DNA of 64,000 nt from assembly GCA_000153745.1 (NCBI GenBank), contig DS022282.1, positions 2,102,783-2,166,782 of the forward strand. Direction: 5' to 3'. Below the pieces are notes generated by a model. The model saw nothing but the letters and a program-made list of their open reading frames with translations, ran no database searches and was not told the DNA's origin. Below are positions 8,527 to 16,316 of this stretch, one piece after another. Within the stretch, counting starts at the first letter, position 1; each line of letters begins with the position of its first letter. Made by a program: the position numbers and the translations under genes. Origin of the DNA: Rhodobacterales bacterium HTCC2255. Its GTDB lineage: Bacteria; Pseudomonadota; Alphaproteobacteria; Rhodobacterales; Rhodobacteraceae.

Positions 8527-9372
8527 CTATTTCTCTAGGATATCTAAAGCTTGAAATCTTTTGAGTTTTGCTTTTGGAACTTCAATTAAAACAATATGTT
8601 TTTGGTTAATAAAAATAGTCCTGCCATCTTCGACGCCTTCTGAAGCCATAAAAAATCCACCAATATCACCAGAAAGATTAAGTAATTTATACCAATTATC
8701 ATCCCAGAGAAGCATACCTCTTTCTGAACCTTCATTCGTAATGACTTTAAAATCATCTGACATAAAAGATTTCTGGTCTTCTGATAATTCTTTAAGAATA
8801 TGTATAACTTCTGATTTGATTAAATTGCCATCATATGAATTAGTGTCTTCATTATTTGGCTCGGAACTATATATCTCTAAATCATCAACATCTAAGAGTT
8901 GATTATAAATTTCTTCATTTTCAAAAGGCGGAGCAGCTTCAGCATCATCATCTACCATTTCAATGTTAATTAAATAGTTTGGATTAATAATCAAATATTT
9001 ATTGTCCAAGGTTTCTACGTGTAACCATCTATTTTTTTCTGAATTATTATACGGATCAATACTGTTAAAAACATTTTCAAATTCTTTTGGGCTGATAGGA
9101 TATGAAAATTCGCCAACTGTAGTAAATAAATCTAATGAAAATATTTTTGGGAAATTATCTACAATAAAATTTCCAGTTAACTTATTTGGATTTATTCCAT
9201 TTAGATCATTTACAGTACAGCCAAATAAAAGTGCAAGACTACGTAACTGTTCTTCATTAATTTTACCCTTTCCTGATTCCCATAAGTATATCGTTGATTG
9301 ACTAACTTTTAATATCTCAGCAACTTCCGCCTGACTAAGCCGTTTACTTTTTCGGTATTCTTTAATTCTCAT
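8527..9372 (-). CDS. XRE-family transcriptional regulator of the element
   Basis: 281 residues. The first ~60 form a Cro/CI-type helix-turn-helix (RLSQAEVAEILKVSQSTIYL with WESGKGKI just after), typical of phage and plasmid repressors. The remaining ~220 residues are acidic and match nothing I recognise; they may be a dimerisation or ligand-sensing domain. The region just upstream (9373-9460) holds a 19-bp palindrome and a further half-site, probably the autoregulatory operator. The gene reads away from the polymerase gene's 3' end and towards the small protein and HNH gene. It is probably the maintenance or lysogeny-type control of the integrated element (inference). Confidence 0.8.
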   Translation of the reverse strand: MRIKEYRKSKRLSQAEVAEILKVSQSTIYLWESGKGKINEEQLRSLALLFGCTVNDLNGINPNKLTGNFIVDNFPKIFSLDLFTTVGEFSYPISPKEFENVFNSIDPYNNSEKNRWLHVETLDNKYLIINPNYLINIEMVDDDAEAAPPFENEEIYNQLLDVDDLEIYSSEPNNEDTNSYDGNLIKSEVIHILKELSEDQKSFMSDDFKVITNEGSERGMLLWDDNWYKLLNLSGDIGGFFMASEGVEDGRTIFINQKHIVLIEVPKAKLKRFQALDILEK

Positions 9373-9404
9373 TTTTACACCATTGTTAACTATAGCCTAA
9401 TCTA

Positions 9405-9453
9405 ACTAATAAAATTTATTAGTCAAATACTTTTTATAATTTTTTTTATTAGT
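9405..9453. promoter_or_regulatory. Operator-like palindrome upstream of the XRE gene
   Basis: ACTAATAAAATTTATTAGT at 9405-9423 is a perfect palindrome of two 9-base arms around one central base. The right-hand half, TTTATTAGT, recurs at 9445-9453. The site lies 33-81 nt upstream of the XRE start codon in a very AT-rich stretch, where a repressor would be expected to control its own promoter. Confidence 0.6.
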
Positions 9454-9553
9454 TATAGTGTATTTGAAAAAAGTAATTATTTAATTATTTAAAATCAGCA
9501 TCTTATATTATTATATTAATGTTGTATAAATCCTACTTGCCTTAGTAGTGTAT

Positions 9554-9587
9554 TACTTAAAGTATTACTTCTAGTATACTTTAAGTA
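9554..9587. repeat. 12-bp inverted repeat downstream of the polymerase-like gene
   Basis: TACTTAAAGTAT (9554-9565) and ATACTTTAAGTA (9576-9587) are exact inverted copies with a 10-base spacer. They could form a hairpin after the polymerase gene (stop at 9611, minus strand), but no clear U-tail follows, so a terminator is uncertain. The same 12-mer occurs at 13492-13503, touching the integrase-side attachment repeat, which points to a shared protein-binding site. Confidence 0.5.
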
Positions 9588-9610
9588 TTTTTAAGATGGA
9601 GACTTAATCT

Positions 9611-11209
9611 CTATCTCCTCCATTCATTAAACTTATCCAAGTTATCCTGATACCTAGTCGTAACTCCACTAGGATACTGTTGTATAAATGTCTCCCAATA
9701 GGAAGCAGTAAACTCTGTGTCATTAAAGCCACGAGTACCATCTACTAAGTCTTTAGTTACTCTATTCTGATCAAAGTCTAACTCTACACCTAAGAGCTTC
9801 ACCGTAGCTTTCTTCATCTCTTCTCTAGCTAAGTCTAAATACTTTTCTTGTACTATGATTGAATCATGAACACAGAGAATGGGTATCTCTTTAGCAGTGA
9901 AGCTTTGTATCAACTCCTCTACTATAAGACTATCTTGATACATGAGTTTTATACCTTCATCTTTACCCATGTACTTCTCTAGTGATGGGTGGTGCATAAT
10001 GAATGCATCTAAGTAACTGTCAAACTCTTCTCTCGTTAAATCAGCTCTTATATCTATTGGCTCTCCTGGAGGTGTAGTAAACTTAGCTATTAATGCGTTG
10101 TATGCTTTATCAATATCATCTGCATTAAGTAGCATTAGTACTACCAGCTTAACTATGCTTCGCTGTGTATCGAGATCATATCTATCAACTATAGGTGTAT
10201 CCCCTAATCCATAGACATCGGTGCTAGGTTCTAACCCTTCTTGTATGAGCAACAGGTTCGGGTGAAGTGATTTGTAGTCTAGCTCTACTGTAGTCTCACC
10301 ATTAATCCTTATGTGTTGCCTATAATCAGAGCCTACAAGCTGCCAGAAACCCCCGTAGAACCTTCCATTAGCCTTCCAACTGTTACGACTAAACACCCTC
10401 CTCACAAACTTCTTTGACTGATTTATGGCTATCTTGGTCTCATCGTAGGTCTTTGTAATCTTATTATAACGTTTCCTAAGTACATGAGGCTCTTCTAAGT
10501 TAGCTATATCTATATGTGTTTGTGATAGTAGCCTGTTGTACTCTTTAAGTACTTTAAGCTTCTCAGCTATGTGAGGCGTATCCTCGTTATACTTAATGTA
10601 TGTCTTAGCCCGTTGTTTGTTTTTGCTGTATAAAGAACCTGTACTTACCTCCACATCATACTCAGTAAGGTGAAGCTGTTTGCTATCAGCGTTTAAATCT
10701 ACATCAAACTCTGTTGTGCTTATGTTAGTAAACATATCTTGAAGCTTAGCGCTGGGCATTACTCGTGTTGTTGTGTTCTGGGCATTAGGGTTTTCTCTGT
10801 CATAGCTATGGTTAGCCACAATGATATACTCGTTATGCTCTAAAACGTTCCAAACCCTTACAAGTTTCCTCATATCAACCATCTTGGTGTTATAGAAATC
10901 ACGAACTTTTATTACGTTATTGTTACGTATTGAAGCTATACAAACAGTTGGATCCATCACCCATTGATGTAACATTTGAACAACTACTAGCTCTAGGTAA
11001 TGGATACCAAGTACACCCTTGTTGTTAGATGTACCATCTATATCAAGCTGCTCATCATAGCTAAAGTTATCCCAGATAGACTGTATTAGCTCTTTAAGCT
11101 CTGTATTCTTAGTAGATGCGTGAAAGCTAAACTCTACGGAGTTACTTCTATCGATCTGTATGGTTGATAATGATCCACATCCACTGCTTTGATCAATGGG
11201 CATTTCCAT
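9611..11209 (-). CDS. Divergent family A polymerase-like protein of the mobile element
   Basis: 532 residues from the ATG at 11209, which has AGGA 8 nt upstream and is preferred over a TTG six bases earlier. The C-terminal half shows the ordered landmarks of the family A palm and fingers: motif A VELDYKSLHP (Asp311), an O-helix-like RSIVK (Arg350, Lys354, the Klenow R-x3-K spacing), LMYQDSLIVEEL (Gln425) and motif C CVHDSIIV (His448-Asp449). Motif C has Ser where DNA polymerase I has Glu; T7-type RNA polymerases also have HDS. Just before motif A is GRFYGGFWQL. The N-terminal ~270 residues have no recognisable exonuclease or helicase motif. It lies alone between the XRE block and the small genes. 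It probably copies element nucleic acid, but DNA versus RNA product is undecided. Confidence 0.7.
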   Translation of the reverse strand: MEMPIDQSSGCGSLSTIQIDRSNSVEFSFHASTKNTELKELIQSIWDNFSYDEQLDIDGTSNNKGVLGIHYLELVVVQMLHQWVMDPTVCIASIRNNNVIKVRDFYNTKMVDMRKLVRVWNVLEHNEYIIVANHSYDRENPNAQNTTTRVMPSAKLQDMFTNISTTEFDVDLNADSKQLHLTEYDVEVSTGSLYSKNKQRAKTYIKYNEDTPHIAEKLKVLKEYNRLLSQTHIDIANLEEPHVLRKRYNKITKTYDETKIAINQSKKFVRRVFSRNSWKANGRFYGGFWQLVGSDYRQHIRINGETTVELDYKSLHPNLLLIQEGLEPSTDVYGLGDTPIVDRYDLDTQRSIVKLVVLMLLNADDIDKAYNALIAKFTTPPGEPIDIRADLTREEFDSYLDAFIMHHPSLEKYMGKDEGIKLMYQDSLIVEELIQSFTAKEIPILCVHDSIIVQEKYLDLAREEMKKATVKLLGVELDFDQNRVTKDLVDGTRGFNDTEFTASYWETFIQQYPSGVTTRYQDNLDKFNEWRR

Positions 11210-11419
11210 AGACAAGTCCTTTGGTTAAATATTTTTCGGAATTGCCTGTGCATTAGCTGGCACTCGCAGATCATTCATATCAACATGAACTTATGCTTAG
11301 GTATAATTATATCATAAATGCAGGGGTATAAAAGGATATTAAATATTAATTTGACTTTAAAACAATATTAAAAATTATAATTTATTACTCATTTAAAAAT
11401 CTATATAATTTTAAAACTT

Positions 11420-11587
11420 TCAATCATTTTCACAGATGTGAGTTGATCTCAAAGGGCGTTCATGATTACACGGTTCTTTTTCAACTTCTGTGGATACTAA
11501 ATCATCCGAAAAGTATGAAGCTGCAATAATAAAGATTACTAAAAGAGAAGTCAGATGAAGTAATTTGATTTTATTATTTCTAATCAT
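11420..11587 (-). CDS. 55-residue membrane-anchored small protein
   Basis: A short frame that starts inside the end of the upstream gene: its ATG (11585-11587) overlaps the neighbour's TAG in the sequence ATGATTAG, an 8-nt overlap typical of translational coupling. The peptide begins MIRNNKIKLLHL, has one hydrophobic segment (about residues 11-25, including SLLVIFIIAA), then an acidic/basic tail with two Cys residues (EPCNH and HICEND). It looks like a single-pass inner-membrane or secreted peptide. No known family is recognised. Together with the lipoprotein at 12084 it gives the element two small envelope-directed products, which may matter for interaction with host or competitors (inference). 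Confidence 0.5.
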   Translation of the reverse strand: MIRNNKIKLLHLTSLLVIFIIAASYFSDDLVSTEVEKEPCNHERPLRSTHICEND

Positions 11588-11891
11588 AGTTTACTTGATC
11601 AATCTTATGAACAATGTCTTGATCTAATCTTAAAAGAATTCTGCTTTTCTTTATTTTGCTTGACTTACGAACGACAATTTTTTCAGCTTCGAGATACCTG
11701 ATAAAGCTTAAGAATGCTGGCCTTTTACACCTATTATATTGAATCATTTCGAAAGTTTCCTCAATTCCATATTCATCATTATTCTTTGTAAAATCATAAA
11801 TTATTATCAGCAATTCAAAGCCATAAGGTTTAGAACATATCTTACTTATTTTCTTATTCGATAATAATTTTACATAGCTCTTGTTAAACAT
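11580..11891 (-). CDS. Small winged-helix-like protein
   Basis: 103 residues, basic. The middle and end (RPAFLSFIRYLEAEKIVVRK, then SSKIKKSRILLRLDQD) read like the recognition helix and wing of a winged-helix DNA-binding protein of the MarR/PadR general type, but similarity is only by pattern. Its upstream region, shared with the divergent lipoprotein gene, contains two copies of a 13-bp palindrome, consistent with a DNA-binding product controlling both genes. No good ribosome site is visible before the ATG. Its stop overlaps the start of the 55-residue membrane protein. A replication initiator or excision factor is an alternative. Confidence 0.6.
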   Translation of the reverse strand: MFNKSYVKLLSNKKISKICSKPYGFELLIIIYDFTKNNDEYGIEETFEMIQYNRCKRPAFLSFIRYLEAEKIVVRKSSKIKKSRILLRLDQDIVHKIDQVNYD

Positions 11892-11969
11892 CGGTCATTC
11901 TAGATTGATTGTACCATTATATTTCAAAGTTATATTATCACATTTCTCTTAATAAGTAATAATTTAATA

Positions 11970-12020
11970 TATCAAATTGATACATTAAATTTCATTCTTT
12001 TTTAATATATCAATTTGATA
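11970..12020. promoter_or_regulatory. Two 13-bp palindromic operator-like repeats between divergent genes
   Basis: TATCAAATTGATA (11970-11982) and TATCAATTTGATA (12008-12020) are each near-perfect palindromes with half-site TATCAA, and are reverse complements of one another. Their centres are 38 bases apart. Both lie in the 192-base gap between the winged-helix-like gene and the divergent lipoprotein gene, an expected position for a shared repressor. Confidence 0.6.
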
Positions 12021-12083
12021 CTTAAATCCATTTAAGAATACTTCTAATTTAATCTTGTTGAAAATAAAATAGGGTTCATTAAG

Positions 12084-12326
12084 TTGAAATTTTCTAAATT
12101 AAAAATCCTCAATTTGAGAATAATTCAGTATTTTTTATTATTTTTAATGCCCGCTTTTCTCCCAGCATGTTTCCAGACAAATTATCTGGACAATGATTTA
12201 ATTCCATCTGGAAAACATACGATTGTTATTATGCCAGAACAAACATGTGCAAAAAAAGAATATGATCGAAAGTTAATTGACGAGAAGGTTTTAAATCCGT
12301 CACATAAAGAATGCTATTATGAATAA
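12084..12326 (+). CDS. Small lipoprotein carried by the element
   Basis: 80 residues from a TTG start, with AGGG about 10 nt upstream. The N-terminus is basic, followed by a hydrophobic run and a lipobox AFLPAC (Cys29), so the mature form would be only ~52 residues, attached to a membrane. The mature part has two Cys (EQTC, KEC) and no known motif. It is the only plus-strand gene of the element. It is divergent from the winged-helix-like gene and converges on the integrase gene with a 28-base gap. A surface-exclusion or toxin-release (lysis-type) lipoprotein is conceivable but unsupported. Confidence 0.55.
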   Translation: MKFSKLKILNLRIIQYFLLFLMPAFLPACFQTNYLDNDLIPSGKHTIVIMPEQTCAKKEYDRKLIDEKVLNPSHKECYYE

Positions 12327-12354
12327 TCAAATTTCATAGATTTTCTAAAACTAT

Positions 12355-13446
12355 TTATAACTTTGCCATCACCGCCCTAATAGCATCCAAACTATAACCC
12401 TTTCCGTACCCTACCCCTATGGTTGCTACTGATCTCCATCCACCTATCTGATCAATCATATCCATAGGGCACTCCACTGCCCTGAGACGGTCTCTCATAG
12501 TGTGCCTTAAGCAGTGTGCAGTTAGACCATCAAAGTCCCTCTTAAGCCACTTATTAATGCTTGCTGAGACGCTGTTAGCATTACACTTACCAGTCTTCAT
12601 ATACCTTGGGTAAAGCCACTCCTCATTAGCCTGAGAGAGCGTCTGGAGCATTGCTAGCTTAGCATATCCAACCATTGGCAATGTCCTTTCAGAACCTCTT
12701 GTCTTTAATCTCCTGGCTGCATTTGGTCTGATATGAATGAGATCATTCTCCATATCTATATCTTCTATTCTCAGCCCTACTATCTCTGACAATCTACAAC
12801 CAGTTTCCCCAAGCAAAGGCATGAGGAGTTTAACTGTACTTCCTGATTTAAGTGCCTTGTCGTATCCAGCCGTGAGTTGTTCCTTCGAGAATGTACCTCG
12901 TTTGAATACATCGTGTCCCTCATTACGAATAAACAATTTGGTAAATGGATTACGTTTATCTAAATCTAATTCTGAATAGGCATAGTTAAGAATAGCGGAA
13001 AGACTATTAATACGTCTGCGTATAGTAGTGGTTTTGTTTCCTTTAAGTTCAAGGTGATGAATAAGTAACTTAGCATCTTCACGTGAATACAAGCTGACAT
13101 CTCTATCACCAGCTAATGATATAAATGTAGCCAATGCACTCCTTGGTGACTTCTCATCTATCTGTTTTAATGATATGTATTCTTCAGCCAAGTCAGACAA
13201 AATATCAGAAGTAGGTTTAAAGCTATTAATGATAGCTGGAATATCTACCTTATAGTTGACTGAGGAGCCACTCCATGAACCCTCCAGTACAAAACTCAGA
13301 CGATCTGCATAAGCTTTAGCTTCATGAATATCAGTTGAAAGTATGCACCTAATAAACTGCCCATAAGATTGGACTGCATGATTAGGCACACGTCTATTGT
13401 AATAATAACTGCCTGAACGACAGATTGTGTACTTAATGTGTGACAC
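12355..13446 (-). CDS. int: Tyrosine recombinase (phage-type integrase)
   Basis: 363 residues. The catalytic set of tyrosine recombinases is present in order: Arg218 in GETGCRLSEI, His311-x-x-Arg314 in AHCLRHTMRD, Trp337 in IGGWRS and the nucleophile Tyr347 (or Tyr351) in VGYGKGY. An N-terminal SAM-like core-binding region (~80-180) precedes it. The start codon is 57 nt from the tRNA-Leu 3' end and on the same strand, so transcription could read through from the tRNA. With the flanking 57-bp repeats this identifies it as the enzyme that inserted the element. No excisionase gene is obvious; the 103-residue or 92-residue proteins are candidates by size only. Confidence 0.93.
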   Translation of the reverse strand: MSHIKYTICRSGSYYYNRRVPNHAVQSYGQFIRCILSTDIHEAKAYADRLSFVLEGSWSGSSVNYKVDIPAIINSFKPTSDILSDLAEEYISLKQIDEKSPRSALATFISLAGDRDVSLYSREDAKLLIHHLELKGNKTTTIRRRINSLSAILNYAYSELDLDKRNPFTKLFIRNEGHDVFKRGTFSKEQLTAGYDKALKSGSTVKLLMPLLGETGCRLSEIVGLRIEDIDMENDLIHIRPNAARRLKTRGSERTLPMVGYAKLAMLQTLSQANEEWLYPRYMKTGKCNANSVSASINKWLKRDFDGLTAHCLRHTMRDRLRAVECPMDMIDQIGGWRSVATIGVGYGKGYSLDAIRAVMAKL

Positions 13447-13491
13447 GATAATACCCCTCGATGATTAAACTCGAAGGAATCACAATATGTT

Positions 13492-13503
13492 TACTTAAAG
13501 TAT
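13492..13503. repeat. Third copy of the element's 12-bp motif beside the attachment repeat
   Basis: TACTTAAAGTAT ends at the first base of the 57-bp attachment repeat, immediately downstream of the tRNA CCA end. It is identical to the left arm of the inverted repeat at 9554-9587. Being nearly palindromic and at the recombination boundary, it may be a binding site for an element protein. Confidence 0.45.
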
Positions 13504-13559
13504 TGGTGCGGCCGAGAAGACTCGAACTTCCACGGGTCTTACCCCACAGCGACCTCAAC
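13503..13559 (-). repeat. Attachment site within tRNA-Leu, integrase-proximal copy
   Basis: 57 bases identical to 7112-7168, running from the base just beyond the tRNA CCA end to the anticodon loop. Identity stops exactly at 13559/7168 (g versus a at the next base) and at 13503/7112 (a versus t at the base before). The insertion therefore regenerates a complete tRNA gene. Confidence 0.92.
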
Positions 13560-13589
13560 GCTGCGCGTCTACCATTCCGCCACGGCCGC
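13504..13589 (-). tRNA. tRNA-Leu (anticodon GAG)
   Basis: The minus strand folds into a full class II tRNA. The acceptor stem is GCGGCCG/CGGCCGC with discriminator A and an encoded CCA. The anticodon stem is CAGCG/CGCTG around loop TTGAGGT, giving GAG. There is a long variable arm with a GGG/CCC stem, and the T arm is GGAAG-TTCGAGT-CTTCT. GAG reads CUC and CUU leucine codons. The 3' part doubles as the element's attachment site. A possible -10 (TATATA, around 13608-13615) and a weak -35 (TTCACA, 13629-13634) lie upstream on the same strand. Confidence 0.95.
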
Positions 13590-13708
13590 ACATTAAGGTA
13601 CCCTGCCTATATATAGTGGTTTTATAATTGTGAAGTATCATTATGCATATTATTAATTTTTTAATCCCAGCCTATAGACCTAAACACTTCAAACGCGCAT
13701 AAAGCATT

Positions 13709-14371
13709 ATGGTAAACTGGGTCAAAACTGACGAATTTATAGCCTACCCCGATGCATTAGCACGCATGGAGCAAATCGTTTCTGGATTGATTTCTGGAGA
13801 TGAGAATGAACATATATGGCTTCTCGAGCACCCAGAATTATATACCGCGGGAACAAGCGCGAATTTGTCCGACTTAGTTGATCCTGATTTATTTCCTGTT
13901 TACACCTCTCAACGTGGTGGGCAATACACTTACCATGGCCCAGGGCAACGCATTGCGTATGTAATGTTGGATTTAAACAAGCGTGGCAAGGATGTGAGAA
14001 AATATGTTAACTCACTTGAAGAGTGGATAATACAAACCCTTGCTGAATTTGATATCAAAGGCGAGCGTCGAAAAGATCGTGTCGGCGTATGGGTTGTCCG
14101 TAAGGACAAACCACTTTCGTCATCTGGTGACTTCTTAGAAGACAAGATAGCTGCCGTGGGTGTTCGATTGCGAAAATGGGTCAGCTTTCATGGTATTGCC
14201 ATTAATGTTAATCCAAACTTGGAACATTATAAAGGTATAGTCCCCTGTGGAATTCAACAACATGGGGTAACATCTTTATACGATCTTGGACTGGAAGCTT
14301 CTATGGATGACTTGGATAATGCACTTTCAGAAACCTTCAAGAACGTTTTTGGCACAGAATGGTCCAGATAA
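13709..14371 (+). CDS. lipB: Octanoyltransferase LipB
   Basis: 220 residues, the usual LipB length. It transfers octanoyl groups from acyl carrier protein to lipoyl domains of dehydrogenases and the glycine cleavage H protein. Signature segments are [20 protein letters not shown] (~residues 71-90), the catalytic Lys in [19 protein letters not shown], and the catalytic Cys in [14 protein letters not shown]. The start is 120 nt past the tRNA-Leu 5' end, just outside the integrative element. The cytochrome oxidase gene follows on the same strand after ~190 nt, a neighbour arrangement I associate with Rhodobacterales. Confidence 0.96.
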   Translation: MVNWVKTDEFIAYPDALARMEQIVSGLISGDENEHIWLLEHPELYTAGTSANLSDLVDPDLFPVYTSQRGGQYTYHGPGQRIAYVMLDLNKRGKDVRKYVNSLEEWIIQTLAEFDIKGERRKDRVGVWVVRKDKPLSSSGDFLEDKIAAVGVRLRKWVSFHGIAINVNPNLEHYKGIVPCGIQQHGVTSLYDLGLEASMDDLDNALSETFKNVFGTEWSR

Positions 14372-14563
14372 GTATTAGCCTAAGGATTAACACTTCATCC
14401 AAATGCTAAAAATTACATTTAACCAAACTGCGACACGGGGTCTCTTTTAGTCATTTATGGATTTGAAACAGTTGTTCCCAAATAACAAAACCGCTAGGTA
14501 ACAAGTAATAAAAAGCTTTTCTAATGAGATTCGCTTTAAAAATGACGTGTCAGGAGAATACAC

Positions 14564-16237
14564 ATGGCAGATGCAGCAGCGCATGACCACGCCCGACCAG
14601 GGTTTTTTACTAGATGGTTTATGTCAACTAATCACAAGGATATTGGTATCCTTTACCTTTTCACAGCAGGACTTTTAGGTTTTGTCTCTGTTTCATTCAC
14701 AATTTACATGCGTTTAGAGCTTATGGAGCCAGGCGTACAATATATGTGTATGGAAAATTTAGATAAAGTTGCAAATGCTGCAGCTTTGGCAGCAGGTGAA
14801 TGTACACCGAATGGCCACTTGTGGAATGTTCTAATAACTGGCCACGGTATTTTAATGATGTTCTTTGTTGTTATTCCAGCCATGTTTGGCGGATTTGGTA
14901 ACTACTTTATGCCGTTGATGATCGGAGCGCCTGATATGGCCTTCCCTCGTCTAAACAACTTATCATTTTGGATGTATTTTACTGGTTCTACTTTAGCTGT
15001 TTTATCAATAATCACACCAGGTGGAAACGATCAGGCGGGTTCTGGAGTTGGTTGGGTTTTATATGCACCTCTATCAACACGTGAAGGTGGTATGTCTATG
15101 GACTTTGCAATATTTGCTGTCCACGTATCTGGCGCATCATCTATCTTAGGTGCAATTAACATGATTACAACATTCCTAAATATGCGTGCACCAGGAATGA
15201 CACTTCATAAAGTTCCATTATTTGCATGGTCTATTTTCGTGACAGCTTTCTTGATCTTGCTATCATTGCCCGTACTGGCTGGCGCTATTACTATGTTGCT
15301 TACTGATAGAAACTTTGGAACTACATTCTTTGATCCAGCTGGTGGTGGTGATCCTATTTTATACCAACACTTATTATGGTTCTTTGGGCACCCAGAAGTG
15401 TACATGATTATTGTTCCAGGCTTTGGGATTGTATCACACGTGATATCAACATTCTCTCGCAAGCCTATATTTGGATACCTACCAATGGTTTACGCAATGG
15501 TTGCGATTGGGGCATTAGGCTTCGTAGTTTGGGCTCACCACATGTATACAGTGGGTATGTCGTTAACACAGCAATCATATTTCATGCTGGCTACTATGGT
15601 AATTGCTGTACCAACAGGCATTAAGATCTTCTCCTGGATCGCCACGATGTGGGGTGGCTCAGTAGAGATGAAGACACCAATGCTTTGGGCATTCGGATTT
15701 TTATTCTTATTTACCGTTGGTGGAGTTACAGGGATTGTACTTTCACAAGCTGGTGTAGATCGCGCATATCATGATACATATTACGTAGTTGCTCACTTCC
15801 ACTACGTTATGTCACTTGGTGCAGTATTCTGTATCTTTGCGGGAATTTACTACTGGTTCACTAAAATGTCAGGCCGTGCATATCCAGAGTGGGCAGGAAA
15901 ATTACACTTCTGGATGATGTTCATTGGTGCAAATATTACATTTTTCCCACAGCACTTCCTTGGACGCCAAGGAATGCCAAGAAGGTACATTGATTATCCA
16001 GAGCAGTTTGCATACTGGAACGAAATCAGTTCTTACGGAGCATTCTTATCCTTCGCATCATTTGTATTCTTTATTGTTGTGATATTTTATTCACTAATAT
16101 GGGGTAGAAAAGTAACTGAGCCTGCATACTGGGGCAAACATGCTGACACATTGGAGTGGACATTACCAAATCCACCACCTGAGCATACTTTTGAGACGCT
16201 TCCAAAACAGTCTGATTGGGATAGAAGCACACATTAA
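14564..16237 (+). CDS. ctaD: Cytochrome c oxidase subunit I (aa3 type)
   Basis: 557 residues with ~12 membrane segments. It contains the haem-copper oxidase core: [20 protein letters not shown] (haem a ligand region), [13 protein letters not shown] (CuB His with the cross-linked Tyr), HHMYTVGM and the closing [13 protein letters not shown] (haem a3 and a ligands). As the catalytic subunit of the terminal oxidase it reduces oxygen and pumps protons in the inner membrane. It begins with an AGGAG site 7 nt from the ATG. Subunits II and III are not adjacent, which is common in this order. A strong intrinsic terminator lies 24 nt downstream. Confidence 0.97.
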   Translation: MADAAAHDHARPGFFTRWFMSTNHKDIGILYLFTAGLLGFVSVSFTIYMRLELMEPGVQYMCMENLDKVANAAALAAGECTPNGHLWNVLITGHGILMMFFVVIPAMFGGFGNYFMPLMIGAPDMAFPRLNNLSFWMYFTGSTLAVLSIITPGGNDQAGSGVGWVLYAPLSTREGGMSMDFAIFAVHVSGASSILGAINMITTFLNMRAPGMTLHKVPLFAWSIFVTAFLILLSLPVLAGAITMLLTDRNFGTTFFDPAGGGDPILYQHLLWFFGHPEVYMIIVPGFGIVSHVISTFSRKPIFGYLPMVYAMVAIGALGFVVWAHHMYTVGMSLTQQSYFMLATMVIAVPTGIKIFSWIATMWGGSVEMKTPMLWAFGFLFLFTVGGVTGIVLSQAGVDRAYHDTYYVVAHFHYVMSLGAVFCIFAGIYYWFTKMSGRAYPEWAGKLHFWMMFIGANITFFPQHFLGRQGMPRRYIDYPEQFAYWNEISSYGAFLSFASFVFFIVVIFYSLIWGRKVTEPAYWGKHADTLEWTLPNPPPEHTFETLPKQSDWDRSTH

Positions 16238-16260
16238 GATTGAAAAATCTTACAAATAGA

Positions 16261-16290
16261 AAAGGCCAAAGCGAAAGCTTTGGCCTTTTT
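16261..16290 (+). terminator. Intrinsic terminator after ctaD
   Basis: AAAGGCCAAAGC (16261-16272) pairs perfectly with GCTTTGGCCTTT (16277-16288) around a GAAA tetraloop, followed by T residues. It is placed between the convergent ctaD and yqeY genes and may serve both. Confidence 0.93.
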
Positions 16291-16316
16291 AAATTTAAAT
16301 CGTTTGGTCGTAAAAT

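Larger units (their letters stand above)
7112..13559. mobile_element. tRNA-Leu-integrated element, about 6.4 kb, with integrase and polymerase-like gene
   Basis: The interval is bounded by two identical 57-bp direct repeats (7112-7168 and 13503-13559) whose starts lie 6391 bases apart. The right-hand copy is the 3' part of an intact tRNA-Leu gene and the left-hand copy is the displaced fragment, the standard outcome of tyrosine-recombinase integration. The integrase gene sits 57 nt from the tRNA-side repeat. Cargo from left to right: HNH nuclease, 92-residue unknown, XRE regulator, family A polymerase-like protein, a 55-residue membrane peptide, a possible winged-helix protein, an 80-residue lipoprotein and the integrase. 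I see no capsid, terminase, relaxase or transposase gene. Size and content resemble small satellite-like or plasmid-like integrative elements; whether it moves by a helper is unknown. Confidence 0.88.
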
